Origin: Pseudomonas vancouverensis
GTDB lineage: Bacteria; Pseudomonadota; Gammaproteobacteria; Pseudomonadales; Pseudomonadaceae
Direction of reading: 5' to 3'
Length of the DNA stretch: 64,000 nucleotides
Assembly (NCBI RefSeq): GCF_004348895.1
Contig: NZ_RRZK01000007.1
Location: forward strand, 310,001-374,000
In this document: in pieces, positions 29,301 to 36,885 of the stretch
How positions within the stretch are numbered: position 1 is the stretch's first letter
How the letters are laid out: each line of letters starts with the position of its first letter
Position numbers and translations under genes: made by a program
The notes under the pieces: model-generated
What the model was told of the DNA's origin: nothing
Databases searched by the model: none
Seen by the model: the letters and a program-made list of their open reading frames with translations, nothing else

Positions 29301-30599
29301 TTACAGGGTCTTTTCGAAAATCTTCGAATTACGCTGATAGTTGTACAGCGAGGCGCGCGCCGATGGCAGGCGTTCGACGCTGCTCGGTTCGAAGCCCCGC
29401 TCACGGAACCAGTGAGCGGTGCGGGTGGTGAGGACGAACAAGGTTTTCAAACCCTGCGCCCGGGCACGAGTCTCGATGCGCTCCAGCAACTCATCGCCAC
29501 GGCCGCCATGGCGGTACTCAGGGTTCACCGCCAGACACGCCAGCTCGCCGGCGTCCGAATCGGCAATCTGATACAGCGCCGCACAGGCAATGATCATCCC
29601 CTCGCGCTCAACCACGCTGAACTGCTCGATCTCACGCTCCAGCACTTCGCGGGAACGCCGCACCAGAATCCCCTGCTCCTCCAGCGGGCTGATCAAGTCG
29701 AGCAAACCACCGACGTCTTCAATGGCCGCTTCGCGCACCACTTCGAATTGCTCCTGGGCCACCAGCGTACCGCCACCGTCACGGGTGAACAGCTCGGTCA
29801 GCAGCGCGCCGTCTTCGGCGTAGCTGACGATATGGCTGCGGGCTACTCCGCCCCGACAAGCTTCGGCCGCGGCATCGAGCAGCTCGGCCTGATAGTTGCT
29901 GCCCAGGCGCTGCAAATGCGCCGGCACTTGCTGTGGACGCAGCTCGCGCACCAGATGCCCGTTCGCGTCGATCAAGCCCAGGTCGGCGCCGAACAGCAAC
30001 AGCTTGTCCGCACCCAGATCGATGGCGGCGCGGGTGGCGACGTCTTCACAGGCCAGGTTGAAAATCTCGCCGGTCGGCGAATACCCCAGCGGCGACAACA
30101 GCACGATGGAGCGCTCGTCCAGCAGACGGTTGATGCCCTTGCGATCGACCCGGCGCACTTCGCCGGTGTGGTGATAGTCGACACCTTCGAGCACGCCGAT
30201 CGGCCGCGCTGTCACCAGGTTGCCGCTGGCTACTCGCAGGCGCGAGCCCTGCATCGGCGAAGACGCCATGTCCATGGACAGGCGCGCTTCGATGGCGATG
30301 CGCAGCTGGCCGACCGCATCGATTACACACTCCAGGGTCGCCGCATCGGTGATGCGCATGCCGTGGTGGTAATGCGGGGTCAGGCCGCGCGCCGCAAGGC
30401 GTGCTTCGATCTGCGGACGGGAGCCGTGGACCAGTACCAGACGCACGCCGAGGCTGTGCAGCAGCACCAGGTCGTGGACGATATTGCCGAAGTTGGGATG
30501 CTCAACGCCGTCGCCGGGCAGCATGACGACAAAGGTGCAATCGCGGTGGGCGTTGATGTAGGGCGAAGCGTGACGAAGCCAGTTAACGTATTCGGGCAT
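29301..30599 (-). CDS. argA: N-acetylglutamate synthase ArgA
   Basis: A 432-residue enzyme for the first step of arginine synthesis, acetyl-CoA + glutamate to N-acetylglutamate. Residues about 1-290 are an amino acid kinase-like domain (VRLVLVHGSRPQIEARLAARG), used for arginine feedback. The last 150 residues are a GNAT acetyltransferase domain (ACLAVNPEYRHGGRGDELLERIE is the acetyl-CoA loop). The ATG at 30599 (MPEYVNWLRHASPYI) is the conserved family start and gives the known length; a 10-residue longer frame is not supported. argE lies upstream on the same strand. Confidence 0.95.
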   Translation of the reverse strand: MPEYVNWLRHASPYINAHRDCTFVVMLPGDGVEHPNFGNIVHDLVLLHSLGVRLVLVHGSRPQIEARLAARGLTPHYHHGMRITDAATLECVIDAVGQLRIAIEARLSMDMASSPMQGSRLRVASGNLVTARPIGVLEGVDYHHTGEVRRVDRKGINRLLDERSIVLLSPLGYSPTGEIFNLACEDVATRAAIDLGADKLLLFGADLGLIDANGHLVRELRPQQVPAHLQRLGSNYQAELLDAAAEACRGGVARSHIVSYAEDGALLTELFTRDGGGTLVAQEQFEVVREAAIEDVGGLLDLISPLEEQGILVRRSREVLEREIEQFSVVEREGMIIACAALYQIADSDAGELACLAVNPEYRHGGRGDELLERIETRARAQGLKTLFVLTTRTAHWFRERGFEPSSVERLPSARASLYNYQRNSKIFEKTL

Positions 30600-30763
30600 G
30601 AACCTGGGCCTGTAATAAATAGCAGCCAAAAAATGGGCGAAGCGGAAAACGCACAGCGGGCTGATGGTTATCGTCGGAACAGGCTTGGCGACACGCGCGC
30701 TCTCCTCATGAATACGGGTTGGGATATCGGCAATTTATACGGTTAATCGGCCAAAACACAGAT

Positions 30764-30856
30764 CCTGTGGGAGCAAGCTTGTTCGCGATGAGGACATTGC
30801 AGTCGGCATCAAGGGCGGCTGGTCGACCGCTATCGCGAGCAAGCTCGCTCCCACAT
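30764..30856. repeat. REP pair, GAGCAAGCTCGC type
   Basis: CTGTGGGAGCAAGCTTGTTC and GCGAGCAAGCTCGCTCCCAC are inverted copies between argE and argA. It separates the two genes by 266 bases, so they may not share one transcript. Confidence 0.82.
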
Positions 30857-30865
30857 TGACCGTGT

Positions 30866-32035
30866 TCAAGCCAATGACCCCGAGGATTGGGCCGGTTTCA
30901 GGCAATAGTGTTCGATCAGTTGCCTTAATAGATGCACCGTAGGCTGCAAACGTGACATTTCGAGGTATTCCCCCGGTTGATGGGCACAGGCGATATCACC
31001 CGGGCCGAGCACCAGTGTTTCACAGCCAAGGCGTTGAAGATAAGGCGCTTCGGTGCCGAACGCCACTGCTTCGGCGCTATGCCCGGTGAGCTTTTCAGCG
31101 ATCCGCACCAGCTCCGCGTCCTCGGCCTGCTCAAAAGGCGGCACGGCGGGAAACAACGGCGCGTAGTCGATCTTCACTTGATGCCGTTCGGCAATCGGGT
31201 TGAGCTTCTGCAGGATCGCCTCGCGCAGCGCTTGCGGGTCCATGCCCGGCAAGGGTCGCAAATCGAACTCCAGCGAGCACTGCCCGCAGATCCGGTTGGG
31301 GTTGTCGCCGCCATGGATGCAACCGAAGTTCATCGTCGGCGTCGGCACGCCGAATTGCGGGTTGCGAAACTCGCGCTGCCACAACAGGCGCAGGCCACGC
31401 AGTTCACCGATGGCATCGTGCATGGCTTCCAGTGCGCTGTGGCCCAGGCGCGGATCCGAGGAGTGGCCGCTCTGCCCGAGGATGTCGATGCGTTCCATCA
31501 TGATGCCTTTGTGCATGCGGATCGGCTTGAGCCCGGTCGGCTCGCCGATCACTGCTGCACGCCCCAACGGCCGCCCCGCTTCGGCCAATGCCCGGGCACC
31601 GGACATTGAGCTTTCTTCATCGCAGGTGGCAAGGATCAGCAAGGGCTGTTTGAACGGTTGATCGAGCAGTGGCTTGAGCGCTTCGATGGCCAGGGCGAAA
31701 AAGCCCTTCATGTCGCAACTGCCCAGGCCAACCCAACGGCCATCGACCTCGGTCAGTTTCAGCGGGTCGGTCTGCCACAACGCGCCATCGAAGGGCACGG
31801 TGTCGCTGTGCCCGGCCAGCACCAGGCCACCGGGACCGGAGCCGAAGCTGGCGAGCAAATTGAACTTGCCGGGGCTGACTTGCTGAATATCACAGGCAAA
31901 ACCCAGCTCACCGAGCCAGGTGGCCAACAGGTCGATCACCGGGCGGTTGGTCTGATCGAGGCTGGCCTGGGTACAACTGACGGACGGTGCAGCAATCAGC
32001 GCGGCGAATTGTTCTTTCATGGACGGCAATGGCAT
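30866..32035 (-). CDS. argE: acetylornithine deacetylase ArgE
   Basis: A 389-residue M20 zinc peptidase-like enzyme that frees ornithine from N-acetylornithine in arginine synthesis. Zinc and catalytic motifs are in place: LAGHSDTVPFDG (His and Asp), GLGSCDMKGFFA (bridging Asp), CDEESSMSG (catalytic Glu pair), EPTGLKP (Glu ligand region) and GDIACAHQPGEYLEM (late His). I chose the ATG at 32035 with GGGAG upstream; the frame is open far upstream but those residues have no family pattern. Confidence 0.92.
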   Translation of the reverse strand: MPLPSMKEQFAALIAAPSVSCTQASLDQTNRPVIDLLATWLGELGFACDIQQVSPGKFNLLASFGSGPGGLVLAGHSDTVPFDGALWQTDPLKLTEVDGRWVGLGSCDMKGFFALAIEALKPLLDQPFKQPLLILATCDEESSMSGARALAEAGRPLGRAAVIGEPTGLKPIRMHKGIMMERIDILGQSGHSSDPRLGHSALEAMHDAIGELRGLRLLWQREFRNPQFGVPTPTMNFGCIHGGDNPNRICGQCSLEFDLRPLPGMDPQALREAILQKLNPIAERHQVKIDYAPLFPAVPPFEQAEDAELVRIAEKLTGHSAEAVAFGTEAPYLQRLGCETLVLGPGDIACAHQPGEYLEMSRLQPTVHLLRQLIEHYCLKPAQSSGSLA

Positions 32036-32192
32036 CGCTGACTCCCAACTCCCGGATTGAGGTCCATCATAGAGCCATCCAGTGACAGGAATAAACCGTT
32101 GCGGCGCGTAGGTTTGGCCAGTGCTGTACACTGCACGACCTTGGCAGCCACATATTCCCCCGGCTGCGCTCCCGATCCTGGATTTTCCGGCC

Positions 32193-33560
32193 ATGCAGAA
32201 AGAAACCGAAATCAAACTCCGCGTCAGCCGCGAAACCCTCGCCGCCCTGCGCGAGCACCCGTTACTGAAAAAACGCAACAAAAATGGCTGGGAACGCCGT
32301 GAGTTGATGAACCAGTACTTCGACACGCCCGAGCGCGACCTGGCCCAGGCCAAGGTGGCCCTGCGCCTGCGCAAGGACGGCGAAGAAGTCATTCAGACAC
32401 TCAAGACCCGCGGCCAGAGCATTGCCGGTCTGTCCGTTCGCAACGAGTACGACTGGAACTTGCCCAAAGCCAAGCTGGACCTGAAGAAACTCGACGGCGA
32501 ATGCTGGCCGCAAGCGCTGGCTGATCTGGACAAGAAAACCCTGAAGCCGATCTTCACCACCGACTTCGTCCGCGAGCGCGCCGAAATCGCCTGGGGCCGT
32601 GGCAAGACCAAAGTGGTCATCGAAGCTGCGCTGGACCTCGGCCATGTCGTGGTCGGCAAGCAGAAAGAAGAAATCTGCGAGCTGGAACTGGAACTGCGCG
32701 AAGGCGAGCCGGCTGCATTGCTGGAGCTGGCGGCGGAACTGGCAGAAAAACTGGCACTGATGCCGTGCGACATCAGCAAGGCCGAGCGCGGTTATCGTCT
32801 GTACGATGCCAACAGCTATTCCCTGAGCCTGCCCGCGCCACAGATCAGCGCCGAAACGCCGCTGGATGATGCCTTTGCCGCCTTGAGCTGGCACCTGTTG
32901 GGCAGCAGCCAGCGTCTGGCCGAGCAGTATCGCTTCAATGGCCACTGGCGCCTGTTGCAGGACTGGGTCGAGAACCTGGCGGAAATGCGCGCCCTGCTCA
33001 GCAGCCTCGGCCAGGCGGCACCGCGCCAGTCGACCCACGACCTGCGTGTGGCGCTCGATGCCTTGCTGGAAGACTGGCGTCCGCTGGTACAGGCCGGCCT
33101 CGACGATGAAGATGTGCGCAAAGCCGCGCCGGAGCAGTTCCTCGAAGAACTCGAAGACCCACGCTGGGGCCAGTTCTCCCTGAACGCCTCGCGCTGGTTG
33201 CTGGCCCGCACCTGGGCCGCCGAGCGTAATACCCGTGGCAATCGCCAGGGCGCTGCACAACTGGGCAGCTGGCTGCCGCGCCTGCTGGGCGAAGAAGCCA
33301 ACTCACTGCAACTGCAGCGTTACCAGCAGCAACCCGAAGACCTCGCCGAGCAACTGCCGCGCATCGAACGCATCCAGGTCTGGCTGCACCATGCGCGCAA
33401 CGTTCTGGAGATCCCGGAAATGGATCGCCTGTACGGTGAGCTGAACAAGCTGGCGCAACTGGCCAACGAATCGATCACCGATGAAGCCCTGGATGCGCGC
33501 AAGCAGCAGGCGATTGCGGTGTATCAGAACCGTGCCTGGAAAATGCTGCTGCGTCTGTAA
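32193..33560 (+). CDS. CYTH/CHAD domain protein (inorganic triphosphatase, YgiF-like)
   Basis: A 455-residue cytoplasmic protein. Residues 1-200 are a CYTH domain: the ExExK signature is ETEIK at the start, and ALRLRKDGEEVIQTLKTRG and ELELREGEP carry the charged tunnel residues. Residues about 210-455 are a helical CHAD domain with a conserved His in STHDLRVALDAL. E. coli YgiF, with the same layout, hydrolyses inorganic triphosphate; CHAD domains bind polyphosphate. The ATG at 32193 starts exactly at the signature. Confidence 0.88.
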   Translation: MQKETEIKLRVSRETLAALREHPLLKKRNKNGWERRELMNQYFDTPERDLAQAKVALRLRKDGEEVIQTLKTRGQSIAGLSVRNEYDWNLPKAKLDLKKLDGECWPQALADLDKKTLKPIFTTDFVRERAEIAWGRGKTKVVIEAALDLGHVVVGKQKEEICELELELREGEPAALLELAAELAEKLALMPCDISKAERGYRLYDANSYSLSLPAPQISAETPLDDAFAALSWHLLGSSQRLAEQYRFNGHWRLLQDWVENLAEMRALLSSLGQAAPRQSTHDLRVALDALLEDWRPLVQAGLDDEDVRKAAPEQFLEELEDPRWGQFSLNASRWLLARTWAAERNTRGNRQGAAQLGSWLPRLLGEEANSLQLQRYQQQPEDLAEQLPRIERIQVWLHHARNVLEIPEMDRLYGELNKLAQLANESITDEALDARKQQAIAVYQNRAWKMLLRL

Positions 33561-33566
33561 ATCCGT

Positions 33567-33628
33567 CATCGCCAGCATGTCGGCTTCTACACCTGTTTTT
33601 GTAGGAATCGGCTTGCTGGCGATGGGGC
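33567..33628. repeat. REP-like hairpin
   Basis: ATCGCCAGCATGTCGGCTTC and GAATCGGCTTGCTGGCGAT face each other around TGTAGG / CCTACA-like sequence and an inner CTGTTTTTG loop. It lies between convergent genes and may act as their transcript end. Confidence 0.65.
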
Positions 33629-33647
33629 CAACCCATTCACTGCATAG

Positions 33648-34112
33648 CTAAACCGGCAAACTGGTGGTCGACTTGATCTCCGACAACGCCACAATCGAAT
33701 TGACCTCCTGAATCCCCGGCACCATCGACAGTTTTTCGAAGAAGAAACGCTCATACGCCTCGATGTCCGCCGTGACGATCCGCAGCAAAAAATCCACCGC
33801 CCCCATCAGCACATAACATTCCAGCACTTCCGGAAAACCGCGAATCGCTTCGGTGAACTCGGTGAAGTTCGAGCGGCCGTGGGCGTTGAGTTTCACCTCG
33901 GCGAAGATCTGCGTGTTCAAGCCGATTTTCTTGCGGTCGAGCAAGGTCACCTGGCCACGAATGATGCCCTCCTCCTTCATCCGCTGAATCCTTCGCCAGC
34001 ACGGCGACTGCGAGAGCCCCACCTGCTCGGCGATCTGTGCGCTGGAGAGGGAAGCGTCCTCTTGCAGCAACGCGAGGATCTTGCGGTCATAGGCGTCCAG
34101 CTCGCTATGCAT
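33648..34112 (-). CDS. Lrp/AsnC family regulator
   Basis: A 154-residue regulator. The N-terminal winged helix-turn-helix (LDAYDRKILALLQEDASLSSAQIAEQVGLSQSPCWRRIQRM, about residues 5-50) is followed by a RAM/AsnC ligand domain (FPEVLECYVLMGAVDFLLRIV, GIQEVNSIVALSEIKSTTSLPV). Such proteins sense amino acids and bind DNA as octamers. The ATG at 34112 gives the standard length. It is divergent from the small ACT-like gene at 34239, so the 126-base gap may hold a shared control region. Confidence 0.9.
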   Translation of the reverse strand: MHSELDAYDRKILALLQEDASLSSAQIAEQVGLSQSPCWRRIQRMKEEGIIRGQVTLLDRKKIGLNTQIFAEVKLNAHGRSNFTEFTEAIRGFPEVLECYVLMGAVDFLLRIVTADIEAYERFFFEKLSMVPGIQEVNSIVALSEIKSTTSLPV

Positions 34113-34238
34113 AAATAAACCCTGAAACTCTATGGTTAAGAATTGAATGATTCTTGAATCATCGATTTCCAATCATCTTAGAGAAGAAATACCCCGCTCA
34201 GGATGTAAATATTTCTCCAGTGATTCTGGAGTCCGAGC

Positions 34239-34577
34239 ATGCCGCATCTTGAAGCCGTAAACACCTCGCCCACCCGTGCCGATGTCTGGAGTGTTGGCAA
34301 CGCGCATTGCCGCGTTCGCTACCAGTTACAGGCTGAGGCCGAGCCCGATCTGCTGTGCCGTGCACTTAACCTGTTCGCCCTGCAATGCCTCACGCCGCAA
34401 CAGGTCAATGTGCAACGCCTGACGGACCTGCTGACCATCGACATTGTCGTGGACGGGTTGAGCTGGCACCGCGCGCAAGTGATTGCAGAAAAACTTCGTA
34501 ACCTGATCAGCGTCTGCTCGGTTGAATTGCAAGAGGTTGATTGCGCCTGGGCTGAAGACGTCAAGGCGGCGGGCTGA
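34239..34577 (+). CDS. small ACT-like protein of unknown role
   Basis: A 112-residue protein I cannot name. Its core (about residues 28-100) has the beta-alpha-beta-beta-alpha-beta order of an ACT domain: YQLQAEAEPDLLCRALNLFALQ, VNVQRLTDLLTIDIVVDG and AEKLRNLISVCSVELQEVD, similar in layout to acetolactate synthase small subunits. It could be a free-standing amino acid-binding domain. It is divergent from the Lrp-type regulator and probably controlled by it. No ribosome binding site is strong; CTGGAGT lies 9 bases before the ATG. Confidence 0.65.
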   Translation: MPHLEAVNTSPTRADVWSVGNAHCRVRYQLQAEAEPDLLCRALNLFALQCLTPQQVNVQRLTDLLTIDIVVDGLSWHRAQVIAEKLRNLISVCSVELQEVDCAWAEDVKAAG

Positions 34578-34667
34578 AAAACCCCGACACGGCTTTGTCG
34601 GGTAGTGGCCCAGCGGTCTGGCGGGCCACGGCTATCCTTCGCGAACTGTCGTTCAAAAGGAAACCGC

Positions 34668-36446
34668 ATGCCCGCCCAACCCGCCATCCAGGACCGCTGG
34701 CTGGATCTCAATGAGGTGCTGCGCGAGCTGGTCGCGCAGAACCTGATCAGCCAGGATTCGGCCGAACACACCCTCAATGCCAGGCGTCGCCACGTGGTGG
34801 ATGGTCAGATGCATCCACTGGAATTCATTGCCAACCAACGCCTGGATGACCTCAGCCGTCCTGGCAAGCCACTCGACCTGGAGAGCCTGACCCTGTGGCT
34901 GTCCCGCCACGCTGGACAGCCTTACCTGCGAATCGACCCACTGAAGATCAATGTCGCGGCCGTCACGCCACTGATGTCCTACGCCTTTGCCCAGCGTCAC
35001 AAAATCCTCGCCGTGGCCGTCGATCGCACGGCCGTCACAGTGGCCAGTGCACAACCCTACGTCAGTGGCTGGGAGGCCGATCTGGCCCATGTGCTCAAGC
35101 TGCCGATCAGACGTGTGGTGGCCAATCCGCTCGATATCCAGCGTTTGAGTGTGGAGTTCTTTCGCCTGGCCAAATCGGTGACCGGCGCCAACAGTGCGGA
35201 CTCGCCGGCGAACACCCCGGGTAACTTCGAACAGCTGCTCAAGCTCGGCGCCAGCGATCAGGAGCCGGATGCCAACGACGCCCACATCGTCAACATCGTC
35301 GACTGGCTGTTCCAGTACGCCTTCCAGCAACGCGCCAGCGATATCCACATCGAACCCCGGCGCGAGCAAGGTGCCGTGCGGTTTCGCATCGATGGCGTGC
35401 TGCACAACGTCTATCAATTCCCGCCGCAGGTGACCACGGCCATCGTCAGCCGCCTGAAAAGCCTGGGCCGCATGAACGTCGCGGAAAAACGCAAACCCCA
35501 GGACGGCCGGGTGAAAACCAGCATCCCGAATGGCGGCGAAGTCGAACTGCGCCTGTCGACACTGCCGACCGCCTTCGGCGAAAAAATGGTCATGCGTATC
35601 TTCGACCCGCAGGTGCTGCTCAAGGAATTCGACCAGCTGGGCTTCTCCGCGGACGACCTGCAGCGCTGGCAAGCCATGACCGAACAGGCCCACGGCATCA
35701 TCCTGGTCACCGGGCCAACCGGATCAGGCAAGACCACCACGCTCTATACCACCCTGAAGAAACTGGCGACGCCACAGGTCAATCTCTGCACCATCGAAGA
35801 CCCGATTGAAATGGTCGAGCCGGCGTTCAACCAGATGCAGGTCCAGCACAACATCGACCTGACGTTTGCCGCCGGTGTGCGCGCGCTGATGCGCCAGGAC
35901 CCGGACATCATCATGGTCGGCGAGATACGCGACCTTGAAACCGCCGAAGTCGCCATTCAGGCCGCGCTCACTGGCCACCTGGTATTGTCGACGCTGCACA
36001 CCAACGACGCGCCAGGCGCCATCAGCCGCCTGCTGGAACTCGGCGTGCCGCACTACCTGATCAAGGCGACGGTGCTGGGGGTCATGGCTCAGCGCCTGGT
36101 GCGAACGCTTTGTCCGCACTGCAAGGCGTCCCAGCCGTTGGCGCAGGAAGACTGGCAAACCTTGACCCAACCCTGGCAAGCGCCGCCTCCCGAGCATTCA
36201 CAGCGTGCGGTCGGCTGCCCGGAATGTCGCGAGACCGGCTTTCATGGCCGCGCCGGGGTCTATGAAATCATGCCACTGAGCGAAGAGATCAAGGCACTGA
36301 TCAAGCCGGACACTGATCTTCTGGCTGTGCGACGACAGGCCAGCCAGGAAGGCATGTACAGCTTGCGCCAGTCAGGTGCACAGAAAATCGCAGCCGGCCT
36401 GACCACCGTTGAAGAGGTGCTGAGAGTGACCCCACGAAGCGAATGA
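34668..36446 (+). CDS. GspE/PulE-type secretion ATPase (orphan)
   Basis: A 592-residue assembly ATPase of the type II secretion/type IV pilus class. An N-terminal MshEN/T2SE-N region (about 1-160) precedes the ATPase core with Walker A GPTGSGKTT at 349-357, the Asp box CTIEDPIE, Walker B LMRQDPDIIMVGEIRD and His box LTGHLVLSTLHTNDA. A zinc tetra-cysteine (Cys482, 485, 517, 520) is present as in GspE. No other secretion or pilus gene is in the window, as with the similar gene near argE in P. aeruginosa. The start at 34668 has AAAAGGA upstream. Which machine it powers is unknown. Confidence 0.88.
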   Translation: MPAQPAIQDRWLDLNEVLRELVAQNLISQDSAEHTLNARRRHVVDGQMHPLEFIANQRLDDLSRPGKPLDLESLTLWLSRHAGQPYLRIDPLKINVAAVTPLMSYAFAQRHKILAVAVDRTAVTVASAQPYVSGWEADLAHVLKLPIRRVVANPLDIQRLSVEFFRLAKSVTGANSADSPANTPGNFEQLLKLGASDQEPDANDAHIVNIVDWLFQYAFQQRASDIHIEPRREQGAVRFRIDGVLHNVYQFPPQVTTAIVSRLKSLGRMNVAEKRKPQDGRVKTSIPNGGEVELRLSTLPTAFGEKMVMRIFDPQVLLKEFDQLGFSADDLQRWQAMTEQAHGIILVTGPTGSGKTTTLYTTLKKLATPQVNLCTIEDPIEMVEPAFNQMQVQHNIDLTFAAGVRALMRQDPDIIMVGEIRDLETAEVAIQAALTGHLVLSTLHTNDAPGAISRLLELGVPHYLIKATVLGVMAQRLVRTLCPHCKASQPLAQEDWQTLTQPWQAPPPEHSQRAVGCPECRETGFHGRAGVYEIMPLSEEIKALIKPDTDLLAVRRQASQEGMYSLRQSGAQKIAAGLTTVEEVLRVTPRSE

Positions 36447-36514
36447 TGAGCAATGGAACCGGAACGGGTGAACGGCAATCCAAGGTTCCAGTTAACCCAG
36501 CGGAGTCATCTATC

Positions 36515-36832
36515 ATGCGTTTCAAACTTGCTGTCGCCACCCTCGCCTTGCTTTCCCTGCCTGTAGGGTCGGCGATGGCTGACAGCTTCTGGCGTAACGT
36601 CCTGTCGTCCGGCGCCACCACCGGTTCGACCTACCTGACGTTCAAGGATCACAAACTGATCGTCGCCGCCCAGGACGATGCAGGCAGCTTTGTCGCCAGC
36701 GACGGCGGCATTCGTGGCCCGTATCTGGAGGCGGCGATGCAGAAAGTCCGCGCCGATAATCCAGGGCTTCAAGCCACCGATATGGAACTGGCGAACGCGA
36801 TCCTGGCGAAGAATGCCGTGGCTTCCGAGTAA
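36515..36832 (+). CDS. DUF2388 periplasmic protein
   Basis: A 105-residue protein with a signal peptide (MRFKLAVATLALLSLPVGSAMA). The mature part, DSFWRNVLSSGATTGSTYLTFKDHKLIVAAQDDAGSF..., is the DUF2388 pattern found in many Pseudomonas proteins, function unknown. The last residues (ANAILAKN) fit the family's helical end. The ATG at 36515 follows CGGAG; longer frames overlap the ATPase gene. A terminator shared with gcvP follows. Confidence 0.82.
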   Translation: MRFKLAVATLALLSLPVGSAMADSFWRNVLSSGATTGSTYLTFKDHKLIVAAQDDAGSFVASDGGIRGPYLEAAMQKVRADNPGLQATDMELANAILAKNAVASE

Positions 36833-36844
36833 TCGTTGCGCAAA

Positions 36845-36878
36845 CAAAAATGCCGCTCACCTGAGCGGCATTTTTTAT
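36845..36878. terminator. bidirectional terminator (DUF2388 / gcvP)
   Basis: AAAATGCCGCTCA and TGAGCGGCATTTTT form a 13 bp stem with a two-base loop plus flanking A and T runs. It stops both convergent genes. Confidence 0.9.
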
Positions 36879-36885
36879 GGGTGTT

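Noticed and set aside
29256..30746. 496-codon plus-strand frame over argA
   Set aside because: Antisense shadow of argA; no motif and low-complexity composition.
34581..34603. Terminator after the ACT-like gene
   Set aside because: ACCCCGACA / TGTCGGGT can pair but there is no T run and the next gene starts 65 bases later, so its role is unclear.
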